This document shows, piece by piece, positions 1 to 10,464 of a DNA stretch of 64,000 bases (the first letter of the stretch is position 1; each line of letters starts with the position of its first letter). The DNA lies in contig OW568881.1 of NCBI GenBank assembly GCA_938743325.2, positions 558,001 through 622,000 on the forward strand, read 5' to 3'. The notes below the pieces were generated by a model that saw only the letters and a list, made by a program, of their open reading frames with translations, had not been told where the DNA came from and searched no databases. This DNA is from Pycnococcus provasolii (lineage: Eukaryota > Chlorophyta > Pseudoscourfieldiophyceae > Pseudoscourfieldiales > Pycnococcaceae). The position numbers and the translations under genes were made by a program.

Positions 1-884
1 TGAACGTTGTTCGCGTACAGTTCTGCGTCGTCACGCTCGGCGGCATTCGGCGCGTACTCAGGAAGCACCGTTACGCTGACGTAGTTTCGAAACTGGCACA
101 TCATGCGCACGAGCGCAAACAGGTCGTTGCGGAGCGTCCACGCGACGTTGTGGTGTCGGCATGGGTACCTGATGACGATGGGAAGCACGGGCGCGCCAGG
201 AACGAACGCGCCGCGTTTGAATTTCACCACGGTCCTTCCGTTCGTCGTCGTTCCCTCCGGAGCGACCGCCATGTTCGGGTACCGTTTGTCATTCACGCGT
301 TCTGCGATAAGTTTGGTTTTGTTCGACGCCCTGGCGCCGACGTTGACGAGGTTCGCTCCCTCGCTTCCCGCCTCGACGCGTTCGACAAGAACGTTCTGAA
401 AACCGCGTATGGCTGTTCCCAAGATGGGTATGCGTGCGATGGATTTCTTGGTGACCCCGCACGGCTGAAAGAAGTAGAGCATGAGCATGGAGTCAACAAA
501 GCTCACGTGGTTGAAGACGTACACGATTCTTTTCTGTCCTTTGTGCATATCTCGCGTACAGTTTTCGCGGTACCCTCGCACGTCGAGTGTGATGTATCCG
601 AGTAGCAATAGGATTATGCGTACGTAGTGTCTTGACGACGTCACGATGGCCCGTCTATGAGCGGGCAGAGGTAAGTTCATGTCGTCAAAGAAGAGCGTCG
701 CTGCGAATCCGTGCATGGCGACCATGAATAAAAGCAATATGATAATAGGTACTCTGATGAAGATGGTTGGACCTAAAAGGAACATCTTACCTGATTCGTA
801 ACTTGTAAGACCATAGTGCGTCTCGAGGAACGGGGAGGCATTTAATTGACAGGAAGAGGAGGAGGAGGAGGAAGAAGGTGACAT
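1..884 (-). CDS. PlsC-type lysophospholipid acyltransferase (LPCAT/LPEAT-like), partial
   Basis: The minus strand is open from an ATG at 884 to the window edge (about 294 codons), so the C-terminus lies outside. The start follows from an in-frame ATG leading into a Ser-rich stretch and then the N-terminal PF-x(n)-L pattern of LPCAT-type enzymes. One hydrophobic segment (about residues 35-60) should anchor it in the membrane. Motif I NHVSFVD (H-x4-D catalytic pair) lies near residue 125, and motif III APEGTTTNGR near residue 205. These motifs define glycerophospholipid acyltransferases, which move an acyl group from acyl-CoA to a lysophospholipid, usually at the ER. Continuation through RYPCRHHNVAW fits LPCAT/LPEAT better than plastidial LPAAT. 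A GTAAG sequence near residue 31 resembles a splice donor, but reading straight through matches the family, so I do not call an intron. The substrate cannot be decided. Confidence 0.85.
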   Translation of the reverse strand, partial: MSPSSSSSSSSCQLNASPFLETHYGLTSYESGKMFLLGPTIFIRVPIIILLLFMVAMHGFAATLFFDDMNLPLPAHRRAIVTSSRHYVRIILLLLGYITLDVRGYRENCTRDMHKGQKRIVYVFNHVSFVDSMLMLYFFQPCGVTKKSIARIPILGTAIRGFQNVLVERVEAGSEGANLVNVGARASNKTKLIAERVNDKRYPNMAVAPEGTTTNGRTVVKFKRGAFVPGAPVLPIVIRYPCRHHNVAWTLRNDLFALVRMMCQFRNYVSVTVLPEYAPNAAERDDAELYANNV

Positions 885-1580
885 TATTGTCGTACTTTTA
901 ACAACAAAGGCACTACTAACAACGCCTTCCCTTTTAAAAAAGACAAATATTTGATGGATAAAACTCTGCTGTGATGTTGTGATGCGGATGATGATGCTGA
1001 CAGAGATGATAAACTTCAGTACAGTACAGGGATTTCACGTGTGTCTCCTAATCTTAGGTGGAATCCTTCTTCGCTCGGGTATTTCGTTCCCTTGGGCCTG
1101 GCAGCCTGGGGAGTGGCAAGATCCCCCAATCCCAAACCCCCAATCCCTATGAGTAACCCCCAATCCCAAACCCCCAATCCCAAACCCCCCATGTCGTGAC
1201 TTTTTGTTCCCCTTCTAACCTTAATCCCAATGAGACAGTTGAATCAAGGGGAAATGAGAGGAGTGCATTTCCCCTTGGTTGAATCGTCCCACTGCGGATC
1301 CCCAAACAAACAACTAATAATGGGTTGGTTTGGTCCGCCCTTCCAAAGGAAGGTTCTTCCAGAACAGGGGAAACCCGGGAGAGGAAATGACGAATCGCCC
1401 TGCGAATGCTTCGGGAAGCCCGCCCGCCCGCGGGAAAGGAACTTCTTCCCTCGCGGGGACCCGTGATAGGTGGTTCGTCCCCCCCTCCTGCCCTCTCCCT
1501 AACTGCCCTCCCCCGGGGCTTTTTGCGACATCCAATCCATCTCGATCACAACACACACACCTGAAAGGTTTCCTACCGTA
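885..1580. other. Divergent intergenic region with C-rich degenerate repeats
   Basis: The spacer between two divergent genes probably carries both promoters. It holds an (AGG)n run next to the acyltransferase start and, at about 1110-1195, repeated CCCAATCCCAAACCC-like units. These look like degenerate relatives of the telomere-like CCCTAA arrays found upstream of other genes here. I see no coding potential. Confidence 0.6.
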
Positions 1581-4574
1581 ATGGCGGCTCGTCAGGCTAT
1601 GTCTCCTCACACTCGGGGCTGCTATGGTGGTGGTTGGCTCCTTTTATTGGTATTTCTTTTATTGGGTGCGTGTGTGTCTGTTTGTGATGCGTGCGTGTTC
1701 AGTGTTGACCTTGGCCACGAGTCTTTGAAAGTTTCCCTGGTGAAACCGGGACGTACCCCCATCGCGATCGTCAGCAACGAATTCTCCAAGAGAAAGTCGC
1801 CGGCTTTGGTGGGATTCTCACCGCAGGGTGACCTACTTTTAGGGGAAGATGCGAACGCGGTCATCACGCGTTTCCCGGAACGCATCTTTAACCGCGTCAT
1901 GGCAACCGTCGGAATCAAGCACGACTCGGCTCTCCTCGCGAAGACACTCGAACAACACCGCCTGCCCTACAAAGTCGTCCCAGACCCCAACGGAAGAGAA
2001 ACCGCGGCGTTCGAAATGGCGGACGGATCCGTGCTCATCGCAGAGGAAATTCTCGCGCAAATACTCAAGTACGCTGACCGCATCGCAGAAGCGCAGGCGA
2101 ACAGCGTCTGCAAGGATGCCGTGCTGATTATTCCAGGATACTGGGGAATCAACCAGCGACTCGCACTCCTCGACGCCGCGAGACTCGCGGACATCACCGT
2201 GCTCGCGCTCGTCTCGGACCACGCGTCCGCCGCACTCCAGTACGGAATCGACAAGGAGTTCACCAACGCCACGCAGAACGTCATCTTCTACGACATGGGC
2301 GCTGACAGCATCAAGGCGTCGTACGCGCACTTCTCCACCTTCAAAACCAAGGAGCTGGGAAAGACGAAGCACAACGGGCAGCTCGAAGTGAAAGACCTGC
2401 GATATGTCGATGGAATTGGAGGCGCGACGCTCGACATGGTGCTCGTCGAGCACTTCATCAAGGAATTCAAGGAAAAGCACGGCAAGGACATCTCCAACGT
2501 CCCGCGCGCGGTCGCCAAGCTGAAAAAGGCGTGCAAGAAGACCAAGGAGATCCTATCTGCCAACAACGACGCACCCGTCAGCGTCGAGGGACTTCACGAC
2601 GACATCGACTTCCGCAGCTCCATCAAGCGCAATGCGTTCGTGAAGCTTGCCGGCGACTTTTTCGAGAAAGCCGCGGCGCCCCTCAAGGAGCTTGTCGATG
2701 CCAACGGGGGCACGAACGATACCGCGGTGACGGTCGTCGAGCTCATCGGTGGCGGAACGCGCGTGCCGGAGCTGCAGTCGTACCTCGAGAAAGTCTTCAA
2801 GGGAGCGAAACGTGAGACGCCCGTCCTGGGACGACACATGGACGGCGACGAGTCGGTTGCTCTCGGCGCAGCGCTGCACGCCGCGAACATGAGCACGTCA
2901 TTCCGCATGCGCAAGTTCGGATTCTCGGACACCGCGATTTTCGAGATGCAGCTCACCACAGACGTCGAGCCTGTGATGAAGGCACCCAAAAAGGGCGAAG
3001 AGGCGACGGAGGCGGCAACCACCACGGGCGAGAATGAGGATGGAACGTGGACGAAAACGGTGCTGCCCGCATTCAAGCGCCTGCCGAGCCGCCGATTCCT
3101 GACGTTCCCCAACGTGACCGTGGACGCCATCAACATGCTGATGCACTACGGGCGCAAGGCAAGCTCGCTGCCCACTGGAGTTGACGCCAGCCTCGCGAAC
3201 ACGAGCGCATTCGGCGGAACCGACATCGCGCGTTTCGACGTGTCCAGCATCCAGAACCTCACAGCCTCCACGGACAAGTACAACGTCACATCGCTCCCGA
3301 AGGTTTCCGTGACGCTGCAGTTCGACACGTCCGGAATGTTCTTCGTCGAAAAGGCGGAGGCGTCGTTCGATACCGAGTACATTGCGAAAGTCCGCGTGCC
3401 CATCATTCGCAACGAGACGGTGAACGCGACAGATGCGGCTGACGCCAACGCGACTGATGACAATGCCACGGACACCACCGCGGAGGATGACGACGTGGTG
3501 GCAGCAGACGCGGACAACGCGACGGATGTCAATGCGACGACGGATGACAACGCGACGGACGCTAACGCGACAAAATCGAAGAAGGCGAAGAAGCCCAAGA
3601 AGCCGAAGCCGCCGCCGATCGAGTACGAGACGGCGGAGAAGCTTAAGACGAGGAGGATGACCGTGCAGCTCGACGTGTCGAACCTCTATTACACGTACCC
3701 GTCGCTGAGCCAGAAGCAATTCGGTGAGGCGTACAAGCGCCTGAAGGACATCGACAAGCGTGAGGCGGCCAAGAAGAGGAGGGAGGCTGCAAAGAATACG
3801 CTCGAGACGTTCATCCTGAGCGCAGGCGGAAAGCTGGCTGACGAAGAGGTGGAGCTCGTGAGCACCGAGGAGACGCGCGAGGATGTCCGTGCGCAGCTCA
3901 TGGACGCCGAGGACTGGCTGTACGGCGACGGCGACAGCGTTGAGGCTGATGTGTACGATGCAAAACAAGCCGAGCTGAAGAACCTCACCGAACCGATCAT
4001 GCTCCGCGCTAGCGAGCTGACGGCTCGACCTGAGGCGATGAAGAAGGCGCTGGCATTCGTGGAGGAGACGCGCACGAAGCTCGAGAAAATGCCGACGCTC
4101 AAGCCTTACCTCAAGCCGGAGGAGATCAAGGTGGCGACGGACGAGCTCGAGGCGTACGAGAAGTACCTCGCGGATATGGACGAAAAGCAGAATGCGCTCA
4201 AACCGACGGACGAGCTCGTGCTCACGTCTAAGATGATCTACAAGCGTGGCCAACAGTTGAGCAAGGAAATGAAATTGCTGAACGAACGAAAGGCGCCTCC
4301 TCCTCCTCCAAAGCCGAAGGCTGATAAGAAGAAGAAGAATGCGACGAATGTCAACGCGACGGATGCCAACGCGACGGAGGCGGAGGCGGATAGCGCCGAA
4401 TCCACCGAGAGTGAGAGCGAGGGTGGCGGCGAGGAGAAGGTGGAAGACGGTGAGCCCGAGGCTAAGGAGGCTGACGGCGATGCCGCCGCCGACGACGCCG
4501 ACGCATCGTCTGAAAAGGCTGGCGAAAAGACAACCACGCACCCAGGTGATGAGTTGAAGCGCAAGAGAAACTAA
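1581..4574 (+). CDS. HYOU1: ER-lumenal Hsp110/Grp170-type chaperone (HYOU1 / plant Hsp70-17)
   Basis: The 997-residue product starts with a clear signal peptide (hydrophobic core about residues 19-32), followed by an Hsp70 nucleotide-binding domain. Phosphate motif 1 is DLGHESLKVS, phosphate motif 2 is DMGADSIKAS near residue 240, and the adenosine motif is IGGGTRVP near 392. The DESVALGAALHAAN block and the beta-sandwich plus long helical region follow in Grp170 order. Grp170 is a nucleotide exchange factor for BiP and a holdase in the ER. Two inserts are unusual. An acidic loop (about residues 610-667) carries eight N-x-T sequons and a C-terminal one (about 919-936) three more, mostly as repeated NAT. 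The tail ends DELKRKRN, so no tetrapeptide retrieval signal is at the extreme C-terminus. An alternative start is Met7. It is divergent from the acyltransferase gene. Confidence 0.93.
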   Translation: MAARQAMSPHTRGCYGGGWLLLLVFLLLGACVSVCDACVFSVDLGHESLKVSLVKPGRTPIAIVSNEFSKRKSPALVGFSPQGDLLLGEDANAVITRFPERIFNRVMATVGIKHDSALLAKTLEQHRLPYKVVPDPNGRETAAFEMADGSVLIAEEILAQILKYADRIAEAQANSVCKDAVLIIPGYWGINQRLALLDAARLADITVLALVSDHASAALQYGIDKEFTNATQNVIFYDMGADSIKASYAHFSTFKTKELGKTKHNGQLEVKDLRYVDGIGGATLDMVLVEHFIKEFKEKHGKDISNVPRAVAKLKKACKKTKEILSANNDAPVSVEGLHDDIDFRSSIKRNAFVKLAGDFFEKAAAPLKELVDANGGTNDTAVTVVELIGGGTRVPELQSYLEKVFKGAKRETPVLGRHMDGDESVALGAALHAANMSTSFRMRKFGFSDTAIFEMQLTTDVEPVMKAPKKGEEATEAATTTGENEDGTWTKTVLPAFKRLPSRRFLTFPNVTVDAINMLMHYGRKASSLPTGVDASLANTSAFGGTDIARFDVSSIQNLTASTDKYNVTSLPKVSVTLQFDTSGMFFVEKAEASFDTEYIAKVRVPIIRNETVNATDAADANATDDNATDTTAEDDDVVAADADNATDVNATTDDNATDANATKSKKAKKPKKPKPPPIEYETAEKLKTRRMTVQLDVSNLYYTYPSLSQKQFGEAYKRLKDIDKREAAKKRREAAKNTLETFILSAGGKLADEEVELVSTEETREDVRAQLMDAEDWLYGDGDSVEADVYDAKQAELKNLTEPIMLRASELTARPEAMKKALAFVEETRTKLEKMPTLKPYLKPEEIKVATDELEAYEKYLADMDEKQNALKPTDELVLTSKMIYKRGQQLSKEMKLLNERKAPPPPPKPKADKKKKNATNVNATDANATEAEADSAESTESESEGGGEEKVEDGEPEAKEADGDAAADDADASSEKAGEKTTTHPGDELKRKRN

Positions 4575-4793
4575 ACTTAAAAATTTGTGATTGCTCATTC
4601 AATAAAGCCACTTCTCCCAAACGGTCGTCCATTCACACCATTCGTAAACCATCGAGCCGAATTCATTGGCGCTATTCAGCTGCACGGCGTTTGTGCTGCT
4701 AAAGGAGTCATACTTTTTCGGGAACGAATTTATCTAGGAGTTACACCTCTTCGTAAACAACAAATACCTCTAATATACAAAAATATACACTCA

Positions 4794-7541
4794 TCACACC
4801 TTCAAGTCCTGTAAACTGCACGCCTGCCATCCTTCGGATGTCTTCCGGTACATAGCCTCGCGCCGGCCGTCCACCGCGATGAGCTCGTCGGCAACCTGGT
4901 AGACGGGCAAATCCATGAATCCTTTCTTATCCGTCCTTGGCGTGAGCGCATGGCCGTGCTCCTGTGCGAACTCCTCCAGAACATCGCGAAGGGTCGTCGG
5001 GGCGGACGGCGCCATGCGGCGCCGTGAGGGCTGCTGCTGGGGTGCCTGCATCCGCCGTGTGGCTGCCGCCGCGTCCCTCTTCCCGTCGCCGCCGTCATCG
5101 TTCCACCGTGCATCGTTCGGATCGAGCGCTCGCCGCGCAGCTACCAACCCTCGACGCAGTCCGCCGCGTACGGACTCGCGATCTGCGACGGGGTGCAGCC
5201 ACGACCTCCATGCGGAGTAGTAGTCAGCGACCGAGGCATAGATGCGCGCATCTACCGCCGCCCCCTCGAGAGCCTTACGGAGCGCCGCCAGCCATTTCGG
5301 GAGCAGTTTCGCCGCCACGGCATCAGCCGCCATCGGCGCGGGGATCACCCCGCTCTCGATCCATGCCCTTGCCTCCGACATTGGCGACAGCTTGCCATCG
5401 TGCAGAGGGCAGGCAACCTGAATCTCCTCCAGGCGTCTCTCCAGCAGAGGCAGCGCGTGCCGGCGAACCATCGAGTCATATGCCGATGGCCTCATCACCC
5501 TTCGCCACGCAAGAACCTCCTGCGTAAGATGCACGTCATCATCGCGATGCGAGTGACGCAGGCGCACGGCGAGCAGCTCGACAATTGCCGGCCAGCTCTC
5601 CTCCTCCAGATGCGCAAGCAGCGAAGTCATCGTCGTGGTATCCGCGTCGTCGTCGTCGTCGGCGGCGGCGTCGGGGGCGGAGCGGCTAGCACGTAGTCGT
5701 CGCACCTCAGAGCCCGCATCCGCAAGAGTGCCCACCACGGGCAGAGCCCAGCGGTGGGGAGCTGCCGTTGATGAGCATGCCTCCGCGACATTCTGAGCAA
5801 GGCGGCGTGCTCGCATGGCAATGCAAGGTGCAACCGCCTGCTTGATCAGCTGCATGACCAAAAGTGGTGTCAGCAGTGGCGCCCAGGACGAAATCAGCTC
5901 TACGGCTCGATCTCTTTTGGCTTGTGCCGTTGCTGTTCCGCCATCATCGTCGTCATTCTGATGCCCCCACGCATCGGCGAGAGCGCGCCTGAGCGGGAGA
6001 GCGGCGTGTCTCGCCCACAGGCGCTCGTATGCGTCGCCGTCGTCGTCGCCCATCTTCTCCACACCCACCAGACCTTCCGCAAGAGCTCGCCAGATATCAC
6101 AAACGAGCTTCGGCTCGTCGAGTGGCCTCCACATGCCCGGACTGTGCACGAGCTTGAGTGCCGGCTCAAGCGGACCAATGATAAGTGCCGCCGCGCCGCT
6201 TCGATTTGCCCACGCGACGTCAGTGGCACGACACGTCTTCAGGCTCGCGACGGCGGCACGCACTCCGTCGACGAAGCGTGAGCGCGACATGCTCGTCGCA
6301 AGAGGTGTGTCACTCGCATGTCGCCTTCGATCCGCGAGAAGCGCCTTGGATGCCTCTTCCGCCTTGTCGCGTGCCGCGATCGCCGCCGCGACGCGATCAG
6401 TGGCCGCCTTTCGCCTTGCCGCCGCGGCATCAGCCTTGGCTTGCAGCGAAGAAAGCTCTGCCTCGATAGCCTGTCGTTGTTTCCTTGCCTCCGCGGTTCG
6501 CGCCTCAAGGCTAAGGACTCGTGCGCATGCGACGTCGACGACAAGGCGTGCGTTGTGACGCAGCTCCGAGAGCGGCGCACTGTCCTCTGCGGTGGCCTCT
6601 CCGCTCTTCGACCGCATGTCTCGGATCGTCGCGAGCACGCGTGGACCCGACGCTGACGTCATGTCGATGACGACAGAAGGTTGAGCAGAGAAACCCTCCG
6701 CGCCGTCGTGGTCTCTGAGCGCCTTGCGCACGTCGTCGAGCCTATTACGCTGCCTCGTTTGTCTTTGTTGGGAGTCGCTCTTGCGCCACAGTGCGGCTTG
6801 CTGTTGCGCGTTTTTGCGTTCGAGTGCGAGGAGTGACTTTTGTAGTGCACTCATGCCTTCCATCTTATCCTTGTCTTCGTCACCACCACCGTCCTCAAGC
6901 GCAGGCTTGGCTTGTGCTGGTGCCGCCGGCTGCTCTTCCACGGCGCCTAGACCTGCATTTTTCGGACGCTGGTACGATTCGATGGGCCGTTCGATACCCG
7001 TGCCTTCCTTGCCGAGTCCGCCAGTACCCTTGTATCCCATTTTTGCGAGCAGTTTTGCGCCGATGCCCTTTGTGTACCTCTCGAATCCACCAATAACTTC
7101 GCCCGACTCCTTATTTTTCGACGCCGAAGAGGCTGCAGCAGCGTTGTTCTTGTTCTTCTTCTTCGAGGTGTGCGAAGGAGGTGCCGCCGCATATTCTGCT
7201 GATGGAGCACCTGCAGATACGAACGCCTTGGTTCCTAACGATGACACCATGGACTTCTTATTTGCGTGTTTGGACCCACCTTTCGCGCGTGCACCGATTC
7301 CCAGTGCGCCAAGAGTGTCCTCGTCATCTGGTTCCGACCCAGATGAGAGGGTCTTATCGAACATGCCGAGTCGGCGTGATCGGCCTTTTTTCTGATTCAA
7401 GCCAGCGAGGTCGTCATCGTCATCGGAGGAGGAGGAGCCTGAGAAGTCGCCACTGTATCCAAGCCCACCGCCACCGCCACCGTATCCAAGCCCGCCACCA
7501 CCGCCACCGTATCCAAGCCCGCCGCCACCGCCGCTGCTCAT
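4794..7541 (-). CDS. TFIP11: G-patch spliceosome disassembly factor, TFIP11/NTR1 (STIP) family
   Basis: The 915-residue product uses the Met at 7541. The longer ORF (to 7601) only adds a leader-like stretch that abuts a telomere-like array. The N-terminus holds three near-identical glycine repeats ending in GLGY, then an acidic Ser/Asp run. A G-patch follows ([19 protein letters not shown]), continuing into the [17 protein letters not shown] segment typical of tuftelin-interacting protein 11. The rest resembles the GCFC domain, including the [26 protein letters not shown] block. Known family role: TFIP11/Ntr1 recruits and activates the DEAH helicase Prp43/DHX15 to release the lariat-intron spliceosome in the nucleus. 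It ends on the minus strand about 220 bp from the convergent chaperone gene. Family assignment is firm; the exact start is less so. Confidence 0.9.
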   Translation of the reverse strand: MSSGGGGGLGYGGGGGGLGYGGGGGGLGYSGDFSGSSSSDDDDDLAGLNQKKGRSRRLGMFDKTLSSGSEPDDEDTLGALGIGARAKGGSKHANKKSMVSSLGTKAFVSAGAPSAEYAAAPPSHTSKKKNKNNAAAASSASKNKESGEVIGGFERYTKGIGAKLLAKMGYKGTGGLGKEGTGIERPIESYQRPKNAGLGAVEEQPAAPAQAKPALEDGGGDEDKDKMEGMSALQKSLLALERKNAQQQAALWRKSDSQQRQTRQRNRLDDVRKALRDHDGAEGFSAQPSVVIDMTSASGPRVLATIRDMRSKSGEATAEDSAPLSELRHNARLVVDVACARVLSLEARTAEARKQRQAIEAELSSLQAKADAAAARRKAATDRVAAAIAARDKAEEASKALLADRRRHASDTPLATSMSRSRFVDGVRAAVASLKTCRATDVAWANRSGAAALIIGPLEPALKLVHSPGMWRPLDEPKLVCDIWRALAEGLVGVEKMGDDDGDAYERLWARHAALPLRRALADAWGHQNDDDDGGTATAQAKRDRAVELISSWAPLLTPLLVMQLIKQAVAPCIAMRARRLAQNVAEACSSTAAPHRWALPVVGTLADAGSEVRRLRASRSAPDAAADDDDDADTTTMTSLLAHLEEESWPAIVELLAVRLRHSHRDDDVHLTQEVLAWRRVMRPSAYDSMVRRHALPLLERRLEEIQVACPLHDGKLSPMSEARAWIESGVIPAPMAADAVAAKLLPKWLAALRKALEGAAVDARIYASVADYYSAWRSWLHPVADRESVRGGLRRGLVAARRALDPNDARWNDDGGDGKRDAAAATRRMQAPQQQPSRRRMAPSAPTTLRDVLEEFAQEHGHALTPRTDKKGFMDLPVYQVADELIAVDGRREAMYRKTSEGWQACSLQDLKV

Positions 7542-7610
7542 CTGACTCTGCAAACACCACGAAAGGGAAAATAATGACGGCAACAGGGAACAGGGAAACA
7601 AGCGAACTGG

Positions 7611-7680
7611 GTTAGGGTTTAAGGGTTAGGGTTAGGGTTAGGGTTAGGGTTAGGGACCTGGGTTTTAGGGGTTAGTGTCC
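7611..7680 (+). repeat. Telomere-like TTAGGG array
   Basis: Five exact TTAGGG units (7626-7655) are flanked by degenerate copies, about 70 bp upstream of the TFIP11-type start. For that gene the G-rich strand is antisense, one of two exceptions in the window. Confidence 0.95.
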
Positions 7681-7810
7681 GTGGTGTGCTCGAGACCTGT
7701 GCTCGAGGGTGTGATGAAACTCATGTTGTGTTGTGTTGTGTTGTGGTTCTTACTTCACTTGTAACGGTGTGGTTGTAGCATGTTGTCCATAGTAGTCTAC
7801 TGCCTTGTTT

Positions 7811-8656
7811 TTAAGGCCGGTTTTCTTTGAAGTTCACCATAGGCCCGTCCGCGCTCGGCTCAGCGAGAAGAACCTCGGGAGGGACGTAAGGAGGGGGCGC
7901 GCCGGCCTTGCGCGTATCTGCTGGACGCGAGAGCTGTGCTGGCGTTTCGCTATCAGGCAAACCGTAGTCGATCGCGTTGTCGCCACCGTGCACGAATGCG
8001 TCGCCGAAGTATACCCACGTCGTTGCGAACACGAGTGCCCCAACCACGATAAATGGCAAGAAAGGCACGAAACTTAACCTGTTTTTTTTAATTTTAGCGT
8101 GTGAGGTGAGTGGTTCTTCATGCGCTTGTCACAGCTTGTGAGAGATACCATAGACTTACCCGCCTAAAGTCAGAAGCTGCTTCGCGCGGTCGGGCAAGCC
8201 CTCGAGACCTTCGCTCTGCAGTTCGCGACTCGCCTTGAGCTGGTCGCGGGACATGCGCTCGTCCTTGAACTTCGCCTCACTCTCTCTCTTCTCTCTCGTC
8301 TTCACCCAGTCGAACTGCTCTTCCGGCGCGACTCCGCCACCTACTCTCGCACCTCCACTCTGCCTCCTCTTCATCTCCTCCGCGAAGATGGACTCGAGGC
8401 TGATTGGTTCATTATTAGGCTCATCACCACCGGAGTCCCCTGCTGCGTCATCACCACCCGAGCCTGATGATGAGTCTGAACCGCCGGACTTTGAGTCGTC
8501 AGACGCACGGCACCGTAGACATTGAGATCCAATGACACGTGCATATGACACGTGCTGTGCAGGCAGAGACCTACGAAAACGATTTGATATTCTCAACCGA
8601 GATTGGCCTGACATCGAAAGGGGACGTGTTTGCATGGACATCATCATGGACGACAT
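7811..8656 (-). CDS. Two-exon gene: putative plastid membrane protein, function unknown
   Basis: I propose exons 8656-8160 and 8078-7811, giving 254 residues. The upstream ORF ends artificially where its stop codon lies inside a consensus GTAAGT donor. The 81-nt intron ends in AAACAG, has a plausible CTAAAA branch site, and splicing keeps the frame. The N-terminus looks like a plastid transit peptide (Met/Ser/Arg-rich, RCRAS near residue 50). A Ser/Gly/Asp linker follows, then a charged segment with SLESIFAEEMKRR, then one hydrophobic span just after the junction (VPFLPFIVVGALVFATTWVYF), and a Pro-rich tail. The junction falls right before the membrane segment, which explains why the pieces look like separate genes. 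I do not recognise the family. Plastid location is inferred only from the N-terminus. Confidence 0.7.
8079..8159 (-). other. Predicted spliceosomal intron, 81 nt
   Basis: GTAAGT donor at 8159 and AAACAG acceptor ending at 8079, with a purine/A-rich 3' part and a CTAAAA element. Removing it fuses two reading frames without a shift. Confidence 0.7.
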
Positions 8657-8910
8657 GATTCGCGAGGGATCGCGAAATCACAGGGGACGAGTGCGTGTGT
8701 GGTGGAAAACAGGATTTCCAGGGGGGGAAATCAGGGGAGATTTCAGGGGAGATTTTTCAATCCCCGACAGCCCGAGCGAGAAAAAAGAGTTTGAGGTTTC
8801 ACTCCCCATATAATAAATAGGTCGGCAGAATACGTCCGCATGATTGGTATTCAGGTATTAATAGGTCCCTTGTGGTGTGTGTGTGTGTGTGCACAATAAT
8901 GGTAAGTACG

Positions 8911-9818
8911 TTACATCTTCTCCTGCACCTGCACGAGCGCGCTCGCAGGTTGAGGAGCGGGACAACACGCGGGGAACGCATCCGCGGTGGGAGGGTGGCG
9001 AAACTCAGGACCGAAGTTCACGGCGAGCGTCGCACCCTCAACCTGCGCGTTCGACGTGTACAAGCTCACCGCGGGGTAGTACAGCTTCCCAGTGTACGGA
9101 GTCTGGAATGCAACCTCGTCGGAACACGCGACGCCGTTGACGCTGAAGGCGACGAGCAAGTCGCCCTTCGGCGTGCCACCTGGGGCGGTCTTCTCGTTTG
9201 CCGACTGCCCGCCGACTTCTGCTGACTTGAAGTACATCGCGCCGCCAAGCTTCACGAGCTCCTTCGCGCCGTTCGCGCCGTCGTCCGCCGCCGCCGCCGC
9301 GCCCGCGGGCTCGCCGTCGCCGGCAGGCACGTTGATGTAGCACCCGACGACGTCGCCGTCCTTGATTTGTTTTCTCGCGTAGTGCTTTCGTCGCGCGGCG
9401 TGCACGACCGCGCCGTTGATATCCCTGATGCAGAAGCCGTGTGCGTCTGCGCCGACAGGCGCGTGCAGTTCAGCGTCGCGCGTGCACCATCCGACACGCG
9501 CGTGTCCCGTCTTTCCGAGGTGCTTGAGCGCGACTTCGAAGTAGTACGCGCCGCTCTGCACGGCGTGCGTCGCGCGCGCCGTGCGGTATCCCTTGTGCGA
9601 CGTGACTTTCGTAGCTCCTGCCGTCGTCGTTTTGTCGTCACTGTTTCCAGCACCACATTCTGCTTTCGCTGCTTCTGTATCGTCGGTGACAATCATCTGC
9701 GCCGCTCGATCTTTCGCGCTGACGGAAACGCGGCTGGGTTCGTGACCTTGTGTCTCTGGGGGGTCCGCACCACCACTGGTTGGCTCCCCGGTTCGGCGGT
9801 CTGTATCTCCACCCATCA

Positions 9819-9854
<36 letters not shown>

Positions 9855-10122
9855 CTTCCAGGGAACCACTCCCAGGCGGCATCGAGTCCACCACAGGAAC
9901 CGAAGGGACCGAAAGATCAGGAGCAGGAGGCCCTGCCCCTATCCCTTGATGAGCAGGAGCAGGATCAGGAGGAGCATCACAAGCCTGATTTTCATGATCA
10001 TCCTCCATGAAGTTATTCTCAAGATTATTCTCAGGAGGTACGTTCTTGCGCTTTTTAGATGATACAAGATTCTGATTTAAGCCTGAAGAGTCATTCTTCT
10101 TATTCTTATTATGAGCACTCAT
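8911..10122 (-). CDS. ASH2: ASH2/Bre2-type SPRY domain protein (COMPASS H3K4 methyltransferase subunit)
   Basis: The 403-residue product has a low-complexity, Pro-rich N-terminal half with a polyglutamine run (CAG repeats on the coding strand at about 9812-9852). The C-terminal half (about residues 180-400) is a SPRY domain with the Ash2 pattern: GHARVGWCTRDAELHAPVG, GFCIRDINGAVVHAARRKHY, DGDVVGCYI and YYPAVSLY...ATLAVNFGPEF. A family-typical split places a variable loop (about 275-320) between the conserved strands. Known role: Ash2 binds RbBP5 and stimulates the SET methyltransferase that deposits H3K4 methylation in the nucleus. No PHD or winged-helix N-terminal module is visible. It is transcribed in the same direction as the membrane-protein gene, with about 250 bp between them. 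Confidence 0.85.
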
Positions 10123-10321
10123 ACCTTCACTCTTGATGTCGTCCTACACGTACATAAGCCGACGACAAAGTGTGAAAATGACTACGATAGGAAGGGGCCC
10201 CCAAAGTGAGAATGAGAATGAGAATGAGAATGAGGGGACCAGTGGGGCGGGAAAAAGTCTCCCTCCGGGGGGAGAAGAAGTGAGACTAATAAAAACGCCA
10301 CAGTCAGTGGGGTCGGAAAGA

Positions 10322-10440
10322 GGTTAGGTTAGGGTTTAGGAGAGATTAGACTATGCGAGGAGGAGAGGAGTCTGGTGATTAGGGTGATTAGGGTGATTAG
10401 GGTTAGGGTTACGGCTCGCTCCCCCTTTAGGGTTACTGCG
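10322..10440 (+). repeat. Telomere-like TTAGGG / GATTAGGGT array upstream of V-ATPase H
   Basis: Degenerate and exact TTAGGG units, including GATTAGGGT variants, end about 25 bp before the chosen ATG with the G-rich strand sense. The rest of the 10123-10464 spacer has GAGAAT repeats (about 10207-10233) and no gene. Confidence 0.9.
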
Positions 10441-10464
10441 TCTCCCTCCCCTCCGAGGTTCATC

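Noticed and set aside
4550-4574. DEL at the chaperone C-terminus as an ER retrieval signal
   Set aside because: Retrieval needs the tetrapeptide at the very end; five more residues follow.
2898-4598. Long minus-strand ORF opposite the ER chaperone
   Set aside because: It is Arg/Leu/Val-rich shadow sequence of the GC-rich sense gene, which has a full family match.
10375-10464. N-terminal extension of V-ATPase H reading as Ile-Arg-Val repeats
   Set aside because: It translates TTAGGG-like repeats; the family sequence begins later. The same applies to the upstream extensions at 17885-18085 and 47671-47720.
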